Position numbers and translations under genes: made by a program | Notes under the pieces: model-generated | Told to the model about the DNA's origin: nothing | The model's input: the letters and a program-made list of their open reading frames with translations, nothing else | The model's database searches: none | Source: Symbiodinium natans | Taxonomy: Eukaryota > Sar > Dinophyceae > Suessiales > Symbiodiniaceae | Assembly (NCBI GenBank): GCA_905221605.1 | Contig: CAJNDS010002082.1 | Location: forward strand, 310,001-322,500 | Reading direction: 5' to 3' | DNA: 12,500 nt | Shown here: positions 1-6,131 of the stretch, piece after piece | Position numbering within the stretch: the stretch's first letter is position 1 | Layout of the letters: the number at the start of each line of letters is the position of its first letter

Positions 1-187
1 CATAGCGTACTCCGCCTCAAGCAGGCGCTCCTCTGCCTCTTCGATCGAGGCGTCTGATTCGGCAAAGGTCCTGCCTGCCTTGGCGTCCAAGTGGGTCTGC
101 ACGTGATCCTGGTACATCTGGAGCTTGCTCACACTCATCGGCGTGGACTTCATTGCGAGCTGGGCTTCCAGGTCCTGCTGGTAGTCC
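1..187 (-). CDS. Exon of unrecognised protein, continues past left edge
   Basis: The minus strand reads open from an acceptor (CAG at 190-188) to the window edge. It encodes a hydrophilic, charged stretch that includes LEAQLAMKSTPMSVSKLQ, then YQDHVQTHLDAKAGRTF, and ends ESDASIEEAEERLLEAEYAM. The Glu/Ala/Leu-rich end suggests a helix or coiled coil. Codon third positions are strongly G/C, as in other exons here, and no stop occurs in this frame. A competing minus-strand frame over 17-271 is Pro/Gly/Arg-rich and looks like a shadow. I recognise no family. It is probably a downstream exon of the gene whose other exons lie at 0.4-2.9 kb. Confidence 0.6.
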
Positions 188-367
188 CTGCACGGGCGTG
201 CAAAGCTCCACACGTTCAGGGATGATTAGATTAACTTTGAGCGGCTGCAAGACAGGACATTGCACGCGCAACCCGGCCCCTGCAGAAATCCCTCCAGCAT
301 GCTATCCAGCCATTCCTTTTTCACCTCAGTTCAGGCCAAAAACGTTGAAGTGCAGCAGGCAGGCGAA

Positions 368-487
368 CATGCTCAGCGCCTGGCCTTGCTGTCGCTTGAG
401 CATTGCCGGAAGGCCCAGTCTGCCAAGGCCGCCATCTCTGTGCCCTTCTCCCACTGCTCCAAGCTCCATCTCACTCTGCTGCGCATG
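368..487 (-). CDS. Exon, basic and Trp-containing, unrecognised protein
   Basis: In the minus frame containing SMRSRVRWSLEQWEKGTEMA and then ALADWAFRQCSSDSKARR, codons end mostly in G or C, which marks it as coding although it is short. A possible acceptor GGTAAAG lies just before the KKSM codons. The frame ends in TGA after KARR, and a GC donor (GCTGAGC) overlaps that stop. A longer overlapping frame (326-508) lacks this codon bias, so I prefer the shorter one. Boundaries are approximate and the function is unknown. Confidence 0.45.
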
Positions 488-599
488 GACTTCTTTACCC
501 GGCGGCAACTCCTGAAAAGCAATTCGCGCAAGGTCAGGCGGTGCTTGGGGCTTTGAATCCTGCCCGTGGCTCAGGGCTTCTGGAAACTCCAGAGGCTGG

Positions 600-752
600 G
601 ACAGGACTTGTGGGCGAATGTCTGCTGCTGTAAAGGCCCTGACGTCTCGACATGCAAGCCAGGCACTGTTTCCAGTAGCAGTTGTACCGCTTCAGATGGA
701 GGGCCTGACCGTGCTCGGTCACCTGAGTTTGGAAGGAACTCCTTGTGAGGAA
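600..752 (-). CDS. Possible exon, unrecognised protein
   Basis: The minus frame reads FLTRSSFQTQVTEHGQALHL followed by KRYNCYWKQCLACMSRRQG. It contains several Cys and aromatic residues and follows closely on the exon at 786-956 in the same direction. The downstream part of the frame turns Pro/Ser-rich and is probably intronic. I could not place a convincing donor or acceptor pair between this and its neighbour: the gap is only about 30 bases. It may instead be one continuous exon with an error, or part of it may be untranslated. Confidence 0.4.
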
Positions 753-785
753 CTGCTCCAGCATGCTCTATACTCTATACATCTC

Positions 786-956
786 TGTGTCCATCCAAGC
801 TGCTGTCACTATGTCGCGCCATTCTCCTGTGATGTTCTTGGATGTGGCGTGGAGAAGGTGTCGTTTGGACTTCAGCAAGCTCTCGTTGTATGCGGATTCC
901 TCCTTGGTACAGTAGGGCAGGGACCCGGGCACTGACCAGACCATGCTGAGCATACC
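786..956 (-). CDS. Exon, unrecognised protein (GMLSMVWSVPGSLPYCTKEE)
   Basis: The minus strand encodes GMLSMVWSVPGSLPYCTKEE, then SAYNESLLKSKRHLL, then ATSKNITGEWRDIVTAAWMD. The acceptor CCAAAG at 962-957 joins it in frame to the exon at 1040-1187 after removal of a GC-AG intron, giving NYNKWE-GMLSMV. The composition looks like a globular protein. I do not recognise the family. Confidence 0.55.
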
Positions 957-1039
957 CTTTGGTGTGGTTACTTCGTGGCAAAACAAGCCCAAACCCAAGA
1001 AGAGCAAAAGGGTAACAGGACTACCAAGCTTGCCAAAGC
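957..1039 (-). mobile_element. Introner-like GC-AG intron, 83 bases
   Basis: On the minus strand the interval begins GCTTTGG and ends CCAAAG, so its ends are short inverted repeats. A second inner pair (CTTGGTAGTCCTGTTACC against a reverse-complemented CTTTGGTGTGGTTAC) extends the match imperfectly. Removal fuses NYNKWE to GMLSMV in frame. The CTTGGTAG motif is shared with the intron at 5862-5963, suggesting one family. The donor is GC, not GT. Confidence 0.55.
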
Positions 1040-1187
1040 TTCCCATTTATTGTAGTTCAAATGGGCTCTGATCAAACCACGGCATTCACTGGTCATTCCA
1101 GTGATGACCCCCACCAACGACTGGAACATGTCTTCGGTGAGCTGCCAGCGCTTGACGCCAACGTTGGCCTTGTGGGAGTTGTACTGC
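1040..1187 (-). CDS. Exon, unrecognised protein (HKANVGVKRWQLTEDMFQSL)
   Basis: The minus frame encodes QYNSHKANVGVKRWQLTEDM, then FQSLVGVITGMTSECRGLIR, then AHLNYNKWE. Both ends are fixed by splicing that keeps frame: the acceptor GCTAAG before GCAGTAC, and a GC donor after the NKWE codons. No family is recognised. It sits between exons of the same orientation and similar codon use, so I place it in the same gene. Confidence 0.6.
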
Positions 1188-1264
1188 CTTAGCGTGCAGC
1201 AGCCAACGCATTGTTTCTTAGCCCGCCTCCGGAAGGTTTCCACGCTAACCTAACACAAACAAGC
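1188..1264 (-). other. GC-AG intron, 77 bases
   Basis: Minus-strand sequence GCTTGTTTGTG...GCTAAG separates two coding frames. Joining across it gives LKLKET-QYNSHK in frame. The donor dinucleotide is GC. The flanks share GC (ACGCTTG and AAGGCAGT), consistent with a tiny target duplication, but two bases could be chance. Confidence 0.6.
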
Positions 1265-1374
1265 GTCTCCTTCAGCTTCAATAGCAGCTCCTCATCGCAC
1301 ATCGAGGCGTTTGATGCATCCTGCGCCCGCATCTCGTCTAGCATCTTCTCGAACCGAAGAGCAATTCTCATGAT
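1265..1374 (-). CDS. Exon, helical charged segment, unrecognised protein
   Basis: The minus frame begins after the acceptor CTCAG with IMRIALRFEKMLDEMRAQD and continues ASNASMCDEELLLKLKET. It is amphipathic and probably helical. The donor is GC at 1264. The internal Met codons are not a good start because an acceptor precedes them, so this is read as an internal exon. Confidence 0.6.
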
Positions 1375-1429
1375 CTGAGCGGTGCACGCTGCGCGAGCAT
1401 TGAATGCTCAGCTAAACAGCTAATCACAC

Positions 1430-1590
1430 ACATCAAATTGCTGAGGACAAGCCAAGAGCAGCAAAGGAACATCCTTCCTTTGCCGCTCTGCGCCTTGAGT
1501 GCTGAGCTGTATGTTGTCCATAGAGATCTCAATGAGGTTGTTGCTGTGCGTCACCACTGCAGCGATCTCCAGGCTCTGCAGCAGCAGGTC
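1430..1590 (-). CDS. Exon, unrecognised protein (DLLLQSLEIAAVVTHSNNLI)
   Basis: The minus frame begins at 1590 with DLLLQSLEIAAVVTHSNNLI and continues EISMDNIQLSTQGAERQRKD, then VPLLLLACPQQF. A GA-AG intron (1591-1680) joins it in frame to SELDLNEPSVQDRAG. The 3' boundary is uncertain because the frame stays open to a TAG near 1420. No family is recognised. Confidence 0.55.
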
Positions 1591-1680
1591 CTTCAAGGGC
1601 CTGCAAAGCTCCTTTTTTCCAGGGGTACACACCAAAAGCAATTGCACAATCAGCAAAACAGTCAACCCTTGACCGAGTTC
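1591..1680 (-). mobile_element. Possible introner-like GA-AG intron, 90 bases
   Basis: The minus-strand interval starts GAACTCGGTCAAGGG and ends GGCCCTTGAAG. TCAAGGG near the start is inverted as CCCTTGA near the end. The next exon starts GA, so a GA duplication may flank the element. Removal fuses RAG to DLLLQ in frame. Because the length is a multiple of three and stop-free, retention is also possible. Confidence 0.4.
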
Positions 1681-1740
1681 TCCCGCTCTGTCCTGCACGG
1701 AAGGCTCGTTCAAGTCCAACTCGCTGGCAAAGAAAAGAAT
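1681..1740 (-). CDS. Short exon (SELDLNEPSVQDRAG)
   Basis: The minus frame reads FFASELDLNEPSVQDRAG and joins the next exon through the proposed GA-AG intron. The acceptor at its upstream end is not fixed. Codons end mainly in G or C. No function can be assigned. Confidence 0.4.
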
Positions 1741-1799
1741 CGTTGCCAGGGCTGACAGCCTGGTGAATCCTGACAGTTATCATGCTCGTTCCTGGTGCT

Positions 1800-1990
1800 A
1801 CATCAGCCCTGGCCAATGCAACACGTCAGGCCTTTTTTGACCGTGAAGACGCCGCTGCTCGGGTCGTCCGTCACCAAATCCAGCGGCTCCCGATTCAGCC
1901 TGTTGCCGCCGAAGATGAAGCTGAGCGCCTCATGAACTTCATATTCGGGGCTGATTTCAATGAATCCGAATGTGGGTTTGTCCTTTTTTT
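1800..1990 (-). CDS. Exon, unrecognised protein (FIEISPEYEVHEALSFIFGG)
   Basis: The minus frame encodes PTFGFIEISPEYEVHEALSF, then IFGGNRLNREPLDLVTDDPS, then SGVFTVKKGL. It has a balanced globular composition. Immediately upstream is an A/T homopolymer and then the GTATGTTTCGGG minisatellite, which is presumably intronic. The acceptor is probably AAAG before GACAAACCC. The lower end is approximate. Confidence 0.5.
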
Positions 1991-1997
1991 TTTGTTT

Positions 1998-2231
1998 GGG
2001 GGGGGGGGGTCCAGGTTTAAGAAGGGCACGCGGGTTGCAAATCCGCGAAACATACCCGGAAACATACCCCCGAAACATACCCCATACCCCCGAAATTGCA
2101 GGTAAAGTAGTTCATGATGCCGCGAAACACACCCGAAACATACCCCCGAAACATACGCGGAAACATACCCCGAAACAGACCCGCGAAACATACCCTGATC
2201 CCAACACCTGTCGCCCGACCCCCCCCCCCCC
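1998..2231. repeat. CGAAACATACCC minisatellite bounded by G12 and C13 tracts
   Basis: From about 2046 to 2198 the plus strand holds about nine irregular copies of CGAAACATACCC-type units of 12-14 bases, with variants such as CGAAACACACC and CGGAAACATACC. The array lies between a run of 12 G (1998-2009) and a run of 13 C (2219-2231), so the bounding tracts are inverted relative to each other. It probably sits in an intron of the left gene. The open frames across it give Val-Ser-Gly-Tyr or Arg-Asn-Ile-Pro repeats and are repeat translations. Confidence 0.85.
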
Positions 2232-2239
2232 ATTATAAC

Positions 2240-2417
2240 AGAAACACATGTTGAGGGCTGCACAACCAAGCACCAATCTTGAATGGCTGGCATTTCATCA
2301 TCTGGTTCTCTGATCTTGATGCAGTTGATGGGAACTCGGCAGGGGTGATCATGGCATCCGACAGGAACATCCTTAAAAGGCAAAATGCTGGCAATCAGCA
2401 AGCTCATGTGCATGCGG
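2240..2417 (-). CDS. Exon, unrecognised protein (CHDHPCRVPINCIKIREPDD)
   Basis: The minus frame encodes RMHMSLLIASILPFKDVPVG, then CHDHPCRVPINCIKIREPDD, then EMPAIQDW. The CHDHPC stretch contains clustered Cys and His, but I cannot assign it to a zinc-binding family. The lower boundary is uncertain: after QDW the frame continues towards the C13 tract. Confidence 0.5.
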
Positions 2418-2453
2418 CTCAGCACGGGTCAACCTTACAGCGTTCATTGCAGC

Positions 2454-2668
2454 GTGGCCTGCTTCACTGGCAGCACGCATTGCGTCTTCTCCAGCACCCC
2501 GTACTGGCGGACGAAGTTGACGATGTTGTCCCACGCCAGCACGGAACAGTCACCTGAAAAGGCGCCAAGGACAACTTGTGCGGGGTGAAGGCTCTCCGCT
2601 TCCGGCTTGTCGGGATCAGGGCTCAAAAAGAAGTCGATGAACGTGACCAGGTCCTGCACGAAGGCTCA
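2454..2668 (-). CDS. Exon, unrecognised protein (DLVTFIDFFLSPDPDKPEAE)
   Basis: The minus frame encodes DLVTFIDFFLSPDPDKPEAE, then SLHPAQVVLGAFSGDCSVLA, then WDNIVNFVRQYGVLEKTQCV. This is one of the clearest coding stretches in the left gene: no low-complexity sequence and strong G/C third positions. A GC-AG junction of only 36 bases (2418-2453) would join QAT to RMHMS in frame, but that is very short, so the join is tentative. No family is recognised. Confidence 0.55.
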
Positions 2669-2703
2669 TGTGTGTTGATGATGGCTCATGTGTGTTGATG
2701 ATG
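2664..2703. repeat. Perfect 20-base tandem duplication
   Basis: GGCTCATGTGTGTTGATGAT occurs twice head to tail on the plus strand (2664-2683 and 2684-2703). It lies between two exons of the left gene, in or next to an intron boundary, so it could have duplicated or displaced a splice site. Confidence 0.9.
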
Positions 2704-2716
2704 TAGACTCAAGACT

Positions 2717-2866
2717 CAGGCGGCAGCTGCCTTCACGAATCCCGCGTCGCCCTGCATCTTGTTGTAGGCCTGACACCACTCCGTCTTCAGCTTCTTCTCG
2801 GGCGGCTCCATCTTGTCGGCATCCTCTTGCTTCACATTTGCTTGAAGCTTTCGAAGGACCGCCTCA
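2717..2866 (-). CDS. Exon, Lys/Glu-rich, unrecognised protein
   Basis: The minus frame encodes AVLRKLQANVKQEDADKMEP, then PEKKLKTEWCQAYNKMQGDA, then GFVKAAAA before a TGA. It is highly charged and probably helical. The stop overlaps possible GC and GA donors (GCCTGAGTC), so either this is a C-terminal end or, more likely given the exons downstream, the donor lies here. The frame stays open upstream towards 2900, with a possible acceptor GTGAG at the AVLR codons. Confidence 0.5.
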
Positions 2867-2899
2867 CAAAAGGAGACAAGGCAAAAACAAGATCAACAA

Positions 2900-3090
2900 A
2901 TTCGTGCTTGGCACACTGGAGATCACTGGAGCTCACGAAGAAAGGTAGCCTTGAGTGTGTAAGACTCCGTCATGGCCAGGCAGAGCCCGGCAGGGCTGCG
3001 CTTGCTTGGAAAATGCACCGCTGCGGTACACAGCAAGTGACTGACAGCACTGCGTCACAGTTGCCATCACGACTGCGTGTTGGAAGCACC
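2900..3090. other. No clear gene
   Basis: About 190 bases before the microsatellite have open frames on both strands, but none shows a convincing protein composition or splice continuity. It is probably intron or intergenic sequence. Confidence 0.4.
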
Positions 3091-3091
3091 A

Positions 3092-3132
<41 letters not shown>

Positions 3133-3201
3133 GATATATAGATATATAGATATATAGATATATAGATATATAGATATATAGATATATAGATATATAGATA
3201 T
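3091..3201. repeat. TA and GATATATA microsatellite
   Basis: A (TA)n tract runs from about 3091 to 3132 and then passes into about eight copies of the 8-base unit GATATATA up to 3201. Translations of this tract (Ile/Tyr repeats) are artefacts. Confidence 0.97.
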
Positions 3202-3293
3202 ACACATGCAGTACGGTTCGCGCACACCTTTCCGCCCCTTCAACGCATTTTCTGAATGCCCCTGCCACACCCGAGAGGGAGGGGGGTGGGGAA

Positions 3294-3353
<60 letters not shown>
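3294..3353. repeat. Run of 60 consecutive G
   Basis: An uninterrupted G homopolymer of 60 bases on the plus strand, preceded by impure G-rich sequence. Its true length is likely to be uncertain in any assembly. It could form quadruplex structures. Long Pro or Gly frames across it are artefacts. Confidence 0.95.
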
Positions 3354-3355
<2 letters not shown>

Positions 3356-3379
3356 AAGACGAGGGGGGTGGGATCCATC

Positions 3380-4125
3380 TCAACCAAAGGCCCAACCAAA
3401 GGCCCAACCATGCGTTTCATGTTTGAAGAAGCCGAATGAGACTTTAAGAGGCCCAACCTACGTTTCATGCAATTTCAAAAGGCCCAACCGTACGTTTCAT
3501 CCAATTTGAAGAGGCCCAACCATACTTTTTCATCCAATTTTCAGAGGCCCAACCATACGTTTCATCCAATTTGAAGAGGGCCAACCATACTTTTCATCCA
3601 ATTTGAAGAGGCCCAACCATACTTTTCATCCAATTTTAAGAGGCCCAACCGTACGTTTCATCCAATTTTCAGAGGCCCAACCATACTTTTCATCCAATTT
3701 CAAGAGGCCCAACCATACATTTCATCCAATTTTCAGAGGCCCAACCATACTTTTCATCCAATTTTAAGAGGCCCAAACCATACTTTTCATCCAATTTAAA
3801 GATGACCAACCATACTTTTCATCCAATTTTAAGAGGCCCAACCGTACGTTTCATCCAATTTCACGAGGCCCAACCATACTTTTCATCCAATTTGAAGAGG
3901 CCCAACCGTACGTTTCATCCAATTTCACGAGGCCCAACCATACTTTTCATCCAATTTTGAGAGGCCCAACCATACATTTCATCCAATTTTCAGAGGCCCA
4001 ACCATACTTTTCATCCAATTTTGAGAGGCCCAACCATACATTTCATCCAATTTTCAGAGGCCCAACCATACTTTTCATCCAATTTTGAGAGGCCCAACCA
4101 TACCTTTCATCTAAATTTGAGAGGG
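3380..4125. repeat. Minisatellite, 32-33 base unit, about 22 copies
   Basis: The unit is approximately GAGGCCCAACCATACTTTTC followed by ATCCAATTTTAA, head to tail with no unique spacers. Variants alternate at fixed positions: CATAC or CGTAC, TTTTC or GTTTC, and AAG, CAG or GAG. The first two partial copies sit near 3386-3410. The last copy (4091-4125) is followed by its own reverse complement (4141-4175), so the array ends in a fold-back. Confidence 0.95.
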
Positions 4126-4175
4126 AGTTGTCAGGCCAGCCCCTCTCAAATTTATATGAAACGTATGGTTGGGCC
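4091..4175. repeat. Fold-back pair of minisatellite units
   Basis: A minisatellite unit at 4091-4125 is matched by its reverse complement at 4141-4175, with about two mismatches over 35 bases and a 15-base loop. This marks the switch from direct to inverted orientation at the array end. Confidence 0.9.
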
Positions 4176-4184
4176 TCCTGACCC

Positions 4185-4469
4185 AAGAGCTGGAATTCAT
4201 ACTTTTACCATACCCGGGCTCCTATTTCATTGCTTGGGTCGGGCGCGCGAAATGAGAGGAGTTGGCCCCCCCGACACCTCCTATTCATATTCAAGAAAAG
4301 GCACCCACACCCAATCGCACCACGTCGCGAAAATGAGAATTGGGAATGGGTGCCTTTTCTTGAATATGAATAGGAGGTGTCGGGGGGGCCAACTCCTCTC
4401 ATTTCGCGCGCCCGACCCAAGCAATGAAATAGGAGCCCGGGTATGGTAAAAGTATGAATTCCAACTCTT
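4185..4469. repeat. Large inverted repeat with 116-base perfect arms
   Basis: Positions 4192-4307 and 4347-4462 are exact reverse complements, separated by a 39-base loop. With one mismatch the pairing extends out to 4185 and 4469. The arms begin GGAATTCATACTTTTACC and contain CGGGCGCGCGAAATGAG. The same peptide appears on both strands (GIHTFTIPGLLFH), which is the palindrome read twice and is no evidence of coding. Possible explanations are a fold-back transposable element, a hairpin RNA source, or an assembly or amplification artefact. Confidence 0.95.
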
Positions 4470-4501
4470 CGGCATCCGGAAATAAATGCTGATGTAAATG
4501 C

Positions 4502-4835
4502 CTGCCCGACCACACCGTTCAAGTCGAATTGAGGGGGGTGGGCTCTGCCACGATTGACATGTGCGGCGGGCCCTCACCGACCACACCGTCCCAGTCGATT
4601 TGAGCGGGGGGCTGAAATGCTGATGCCCGACCACACCGTTCAAGTCGATTTGAGGGGGGTGGGCTCTGCCACGATGACATGTGTGGTGGGGCCCTGACCG
4701 ACCACACCGTTCAAGTCGATTTGAGCGGGGGGTTGGCCGCTGAAAAATGCTGATGGGGTGGGCTCTGCCACGATGACATGTGTGGTGGGGCGCTGACCCA
4801 CCACGCCGGTCGATTTGAGCGGGGGGTTGGCCTTT
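4502..4835. repeat. Tandem repeat, about 121-base unit, three partial copies
   Basis: GCCCGACCACACCGTTCAAG recurs at 4504 and 4625. GTGGGCTCTGCCACGAT recurs in each unit, including a third copy starting near 4755. Within each unit the ACCACACCG...TCGATTTGAGCGGGGGG segment also appears twice, so the array has nested structure. Minus frames across it give repeated ICHRG-like peptides and are not read as genes. Confidence 0.85.
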
Positions 4836-5240
4836 GGACAAACTAGTACGCAACTCCTGCCTGAGACCCGCCCCCTGAATTAGACTGATAAGGGTGGGCC
4901 CTGGAAAAGCCTGAGACTGGAAAAATGTTACCAGGTGGTGGCACGACCCCACCCTCCCCCTCAACCCGTCATCCCTGTTAAACCACCAGACTTAGGCTCG
5001 ATGTCACTAGCACGTACAAGTATCATAGATATACACATCCTATAAGATGTATAAATAAACAAATAAATACGTATCACGCAAATGACAAAAGCAATTCCAT
5101 GTGGCTGCTGGATGCCGCAGTATGCAGAAAGATGCTGCATTTCCCGACTTGGTTTTGCTACGCAAGAGTGCGGGCAAGAATTCCAGCATCAGGTTTCAGC
5201 AACCAAGACCGTTCAGACTTTCACGCTGCTTTTAGCCCAC
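4836..5240. other. No gene seen; A/T-rich spacer
   Basis: Four hundred bases without a convincing open frame. It includes an A/T-rich stretch with TAAATAAACAAATAAATAC near 5050-5070. Nothing else is recognised apart from short resemblance to the TTTCCAGC-containing repeats further right. Confidence 0.5.
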
Positions 5241-5244
5241 GTGT

Positions 5245-5290
5245 AAACCCTAAGCCCTAAACCCTACAAACCCTCAACCGCGAAACCCAA
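5245..5290. repeat. Interstitial telomere-like CCCTAAA motifs
   Basis: AAACCCTAAGCCCTAAACCC and the following TACAAACCCTC are degenerate copies of CCCTAAA, the complement of the TTTAGGG-type telomere unit found in plants, many algae and dinoflagellates. There are too few copies for a real chromosome end. Confidence 0.75.
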
Positions 5291-5291
5291 T

Positions 5292-5508
5292 CCCAGCTGG
5301 AAATATGCTGTGTGGAGAGGCTCATGCCTCAAGCCGAAGGAGTCTGCAGGCAAGATTTCCAGCATGAAGAAATGTAAGGAACCAGGAAATTGCGCAGGAA
5401 AGGCTGGGCAAGGCTTAACTTTTGCCATGCAACGAAGCCCAATGCTCTAGCTATGGTTTTTCTTTCCCAGCTGGAAATCTGCTGCATGAAGAGGCTCATT
5501 CCTGAGCC
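5292..5508. repeat. Two direct copies of a 42-base motif with an inverted fragment between
   Basis: CCCAGCTGGAAAT followed by GAGAGGCTCATGCCT (5294-5333) recurs as CCCAGCTGGAAAT followed by AGAGGCTCATTCCT (5467-5508), about 174 bases apart. Between them, AAGATTTCCAGCATGAAG (about 5352-5369) is an inverted partial copy, and GTAAGGAACC pairs with GGTTCCTTCTCC. The structure resembles a nested or duplicated introner-like element. Related TTCCAGCATC sequence lies near 5180. Confidence 0.65.
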
Positions 5509-5589
5509 CGGTTCCTTCTCCAAGCCGCGCGAAGAGGCACGCTCGGCGCTAGCACTTTGAGCACACACCTTTGTCACCAAGTAGGTGAT

Positions 5590-5722
5590 GGTGCTGACGG
5601 AAAAAGATGTGTACAACTTTCGTGACGCTTGTATGAATTGCAGCTAGGTGCTCGTGAGGCTGAAACACGCCGGCAGCCGGCGCGGGATCTTCCAGGAAGA
5701 GATTTGCCAAATCATACAGGTC
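5590..5722 (-). CDS. Exon, unrecognised protein (DLYDLANLFLEDPAPAAGVF)
   Basis: The minus frame starts after the acceptor CCCAG with DLYDLANLFLEDPAPAAGVF and continues QPHEHLAAIHTSVTKV. A 72-base GA-AG intron joins it in frame to RYLRWLSSDPDPQ. The lower boundary is uncertain: a second frame (STITYLVTKVCAQSASAER) looks coding-like just below, which suggests another junction near 5600. No family is recognised. Confidence 0.55.
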
Positions 5723-5794
5723 CTGGGAGATCCAGGAATGCAACATACACGTGCTTCTATTAATTTGGCTTCCAATCACGAGCAGTCAAGTCTC
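5723..5794 (-). other. GA-AG intron, 72 bases
   Basis: The minus-strand interval begins GAGACTTGACTGC and ends CTCCCAG. The upstream exon ends CCTCAG and the interval starts GA. The downstream side also reads CAG then GA, so CAGGA is present at both junctions, consistent with a 5-base duplication that created the GA donor. The join gives DPDPQ-DLYDLA in frame and removes an in-frame TGA in the retained form. Confidence 0.6.
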
Positions 5795-5861
5795 CTGAGG
5801 GTCCGGGTCCGAAGAGAGCCAGCGAAGATACCGCGCCGCCCGTGCTCCTCCATCGCCAAGC
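5795..5861 (-). CDS. Exon, unrecognised protein (RAARYLRWLSSDPDPQ)
   Basis: The minus frame reads GLGDGGARAARYLRWLSSDP then DPQ. Both ends are set by non-canonical introns that keep frame. It lies between the exons at 5590-5722 and 5964-6078 and joins both. Confidence 0.6.
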
Positions 5862-5963
5862 CTTGGTAGCCCAATAACCATGTTTTATAAGGGCTACTTT
5901 ACAAGGGAACAATGAACAGTGAACGAAAAAAGATACAAGGGTTCCACTGGGCTACCAAGAAGC
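5862..5963 (-). mobile_element. Introner element: GC-AG intron with 12-base TIRs and AAGC duplication
   Basis: On the plus strand the element begins CTTGGTAGCCCA (5862-5873) and ends TGGGCTACCAAG (5948-5959), an exact 12-base inverted pair. AAGC flanks both sides (5858-5861 and 5960-5963). Read on the minus strand as an intron of 102 bases, it starts with the duplicated GCTT, giving a GC donor, and ends CCAAG, giving the AG acceptor. Removal leaves one AAGC copy and fuses ADMFQG to LGDGGARAARYL in frame, while the unspliced frame meets stops. This agreement of repeat, duplication and splice evidence is the strongest in the window. Confidence 0.8.
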
Positions 5964-6078
5964 CCCTGGAACATGTCTGCAAGTTTCTGCCAGTCCCGCT
6001 TTGTCTCGGCAGATATCTGTCGCAGCGGCAAAAGGCCTTCAGGTCCATGGCCGTGACTGAACTTTGCTGACGTATCTA
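5964..6078 (-). CDS. Exon, unrecognised protein (SAETKRDWQKLADMFQG)
   Basis: The minus frame begins after the acceptor CTTACAG with DTSAKFSHGHGPEGLLPLR, continues QISAETKRDWQKLADMFQG, and is interrupted by the introner at 5862-5963. It is charged and probably helical. It may be a 5' exon of the left-hand gene or belong to a separate gene: 2.7 kb of repeats separate it from the next exons. No family is recognised. Confidence 0.6.
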
Positions 6079-6108
6079 CTGTAAGCCCTCTACCTACGAA
6101 AACCCGGG

Positions 6109-6131
6109 CCCCCCCCCCCCCCCCCCCCCCC
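6109..6131. repeat. Run of 23 C
   Basis: An uninterrupted C homopolymer on the plus strand, preceded by CGGG. It starts a 1.6 kb repeat-rich stretch without convincing exons. Confidence 0.95.

Noticed and set aside
1895-2425. 176-codon minus-strand frame as one exon
   Set aside because: The middle is the GTATGTTTCGGG array translated as Val-Ser-Gly-Tyr repeats; only the 2240-2417 part looks coding.
2418-2453. 36-base GC-AG intron joining QAT to RMHMS
   Set aside because: Frame is kept, but 36 bases is shorter than the other introns here and too short to accept without transcript evidence.
3067-3468. Minus-strand frame with poly-Pro and Ile/Tyr repeats
   Set aside because: It is the translation of the G60 tract and the TA/GATATATA microsatellite; no independent coding sequence.
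3380-4125. Possible CRISPR array
   Set aside because: Units of 32-33 bases are contiguous with no unique spacers, and the context is eukaryotic; it is a minisatellite.
4021-4522. Plus and minus frames sharing the peptide GIHTFTIPGLLFH
   Set aside because: The shared peptide is the perfect inverted repeat read on both strands, not two homologous genes.
4281-4964. 227-codon minus-strand frame
   Set aside because: It is built from the 121-base tandem repeat and one palindrome arm; repeated HTCHRGRAH-like peptides follow the repeat period.
5245-5290. True chromosome end
   Set aside because: Only a few degenerate CCCTAAA units with complex sequence on both sides.
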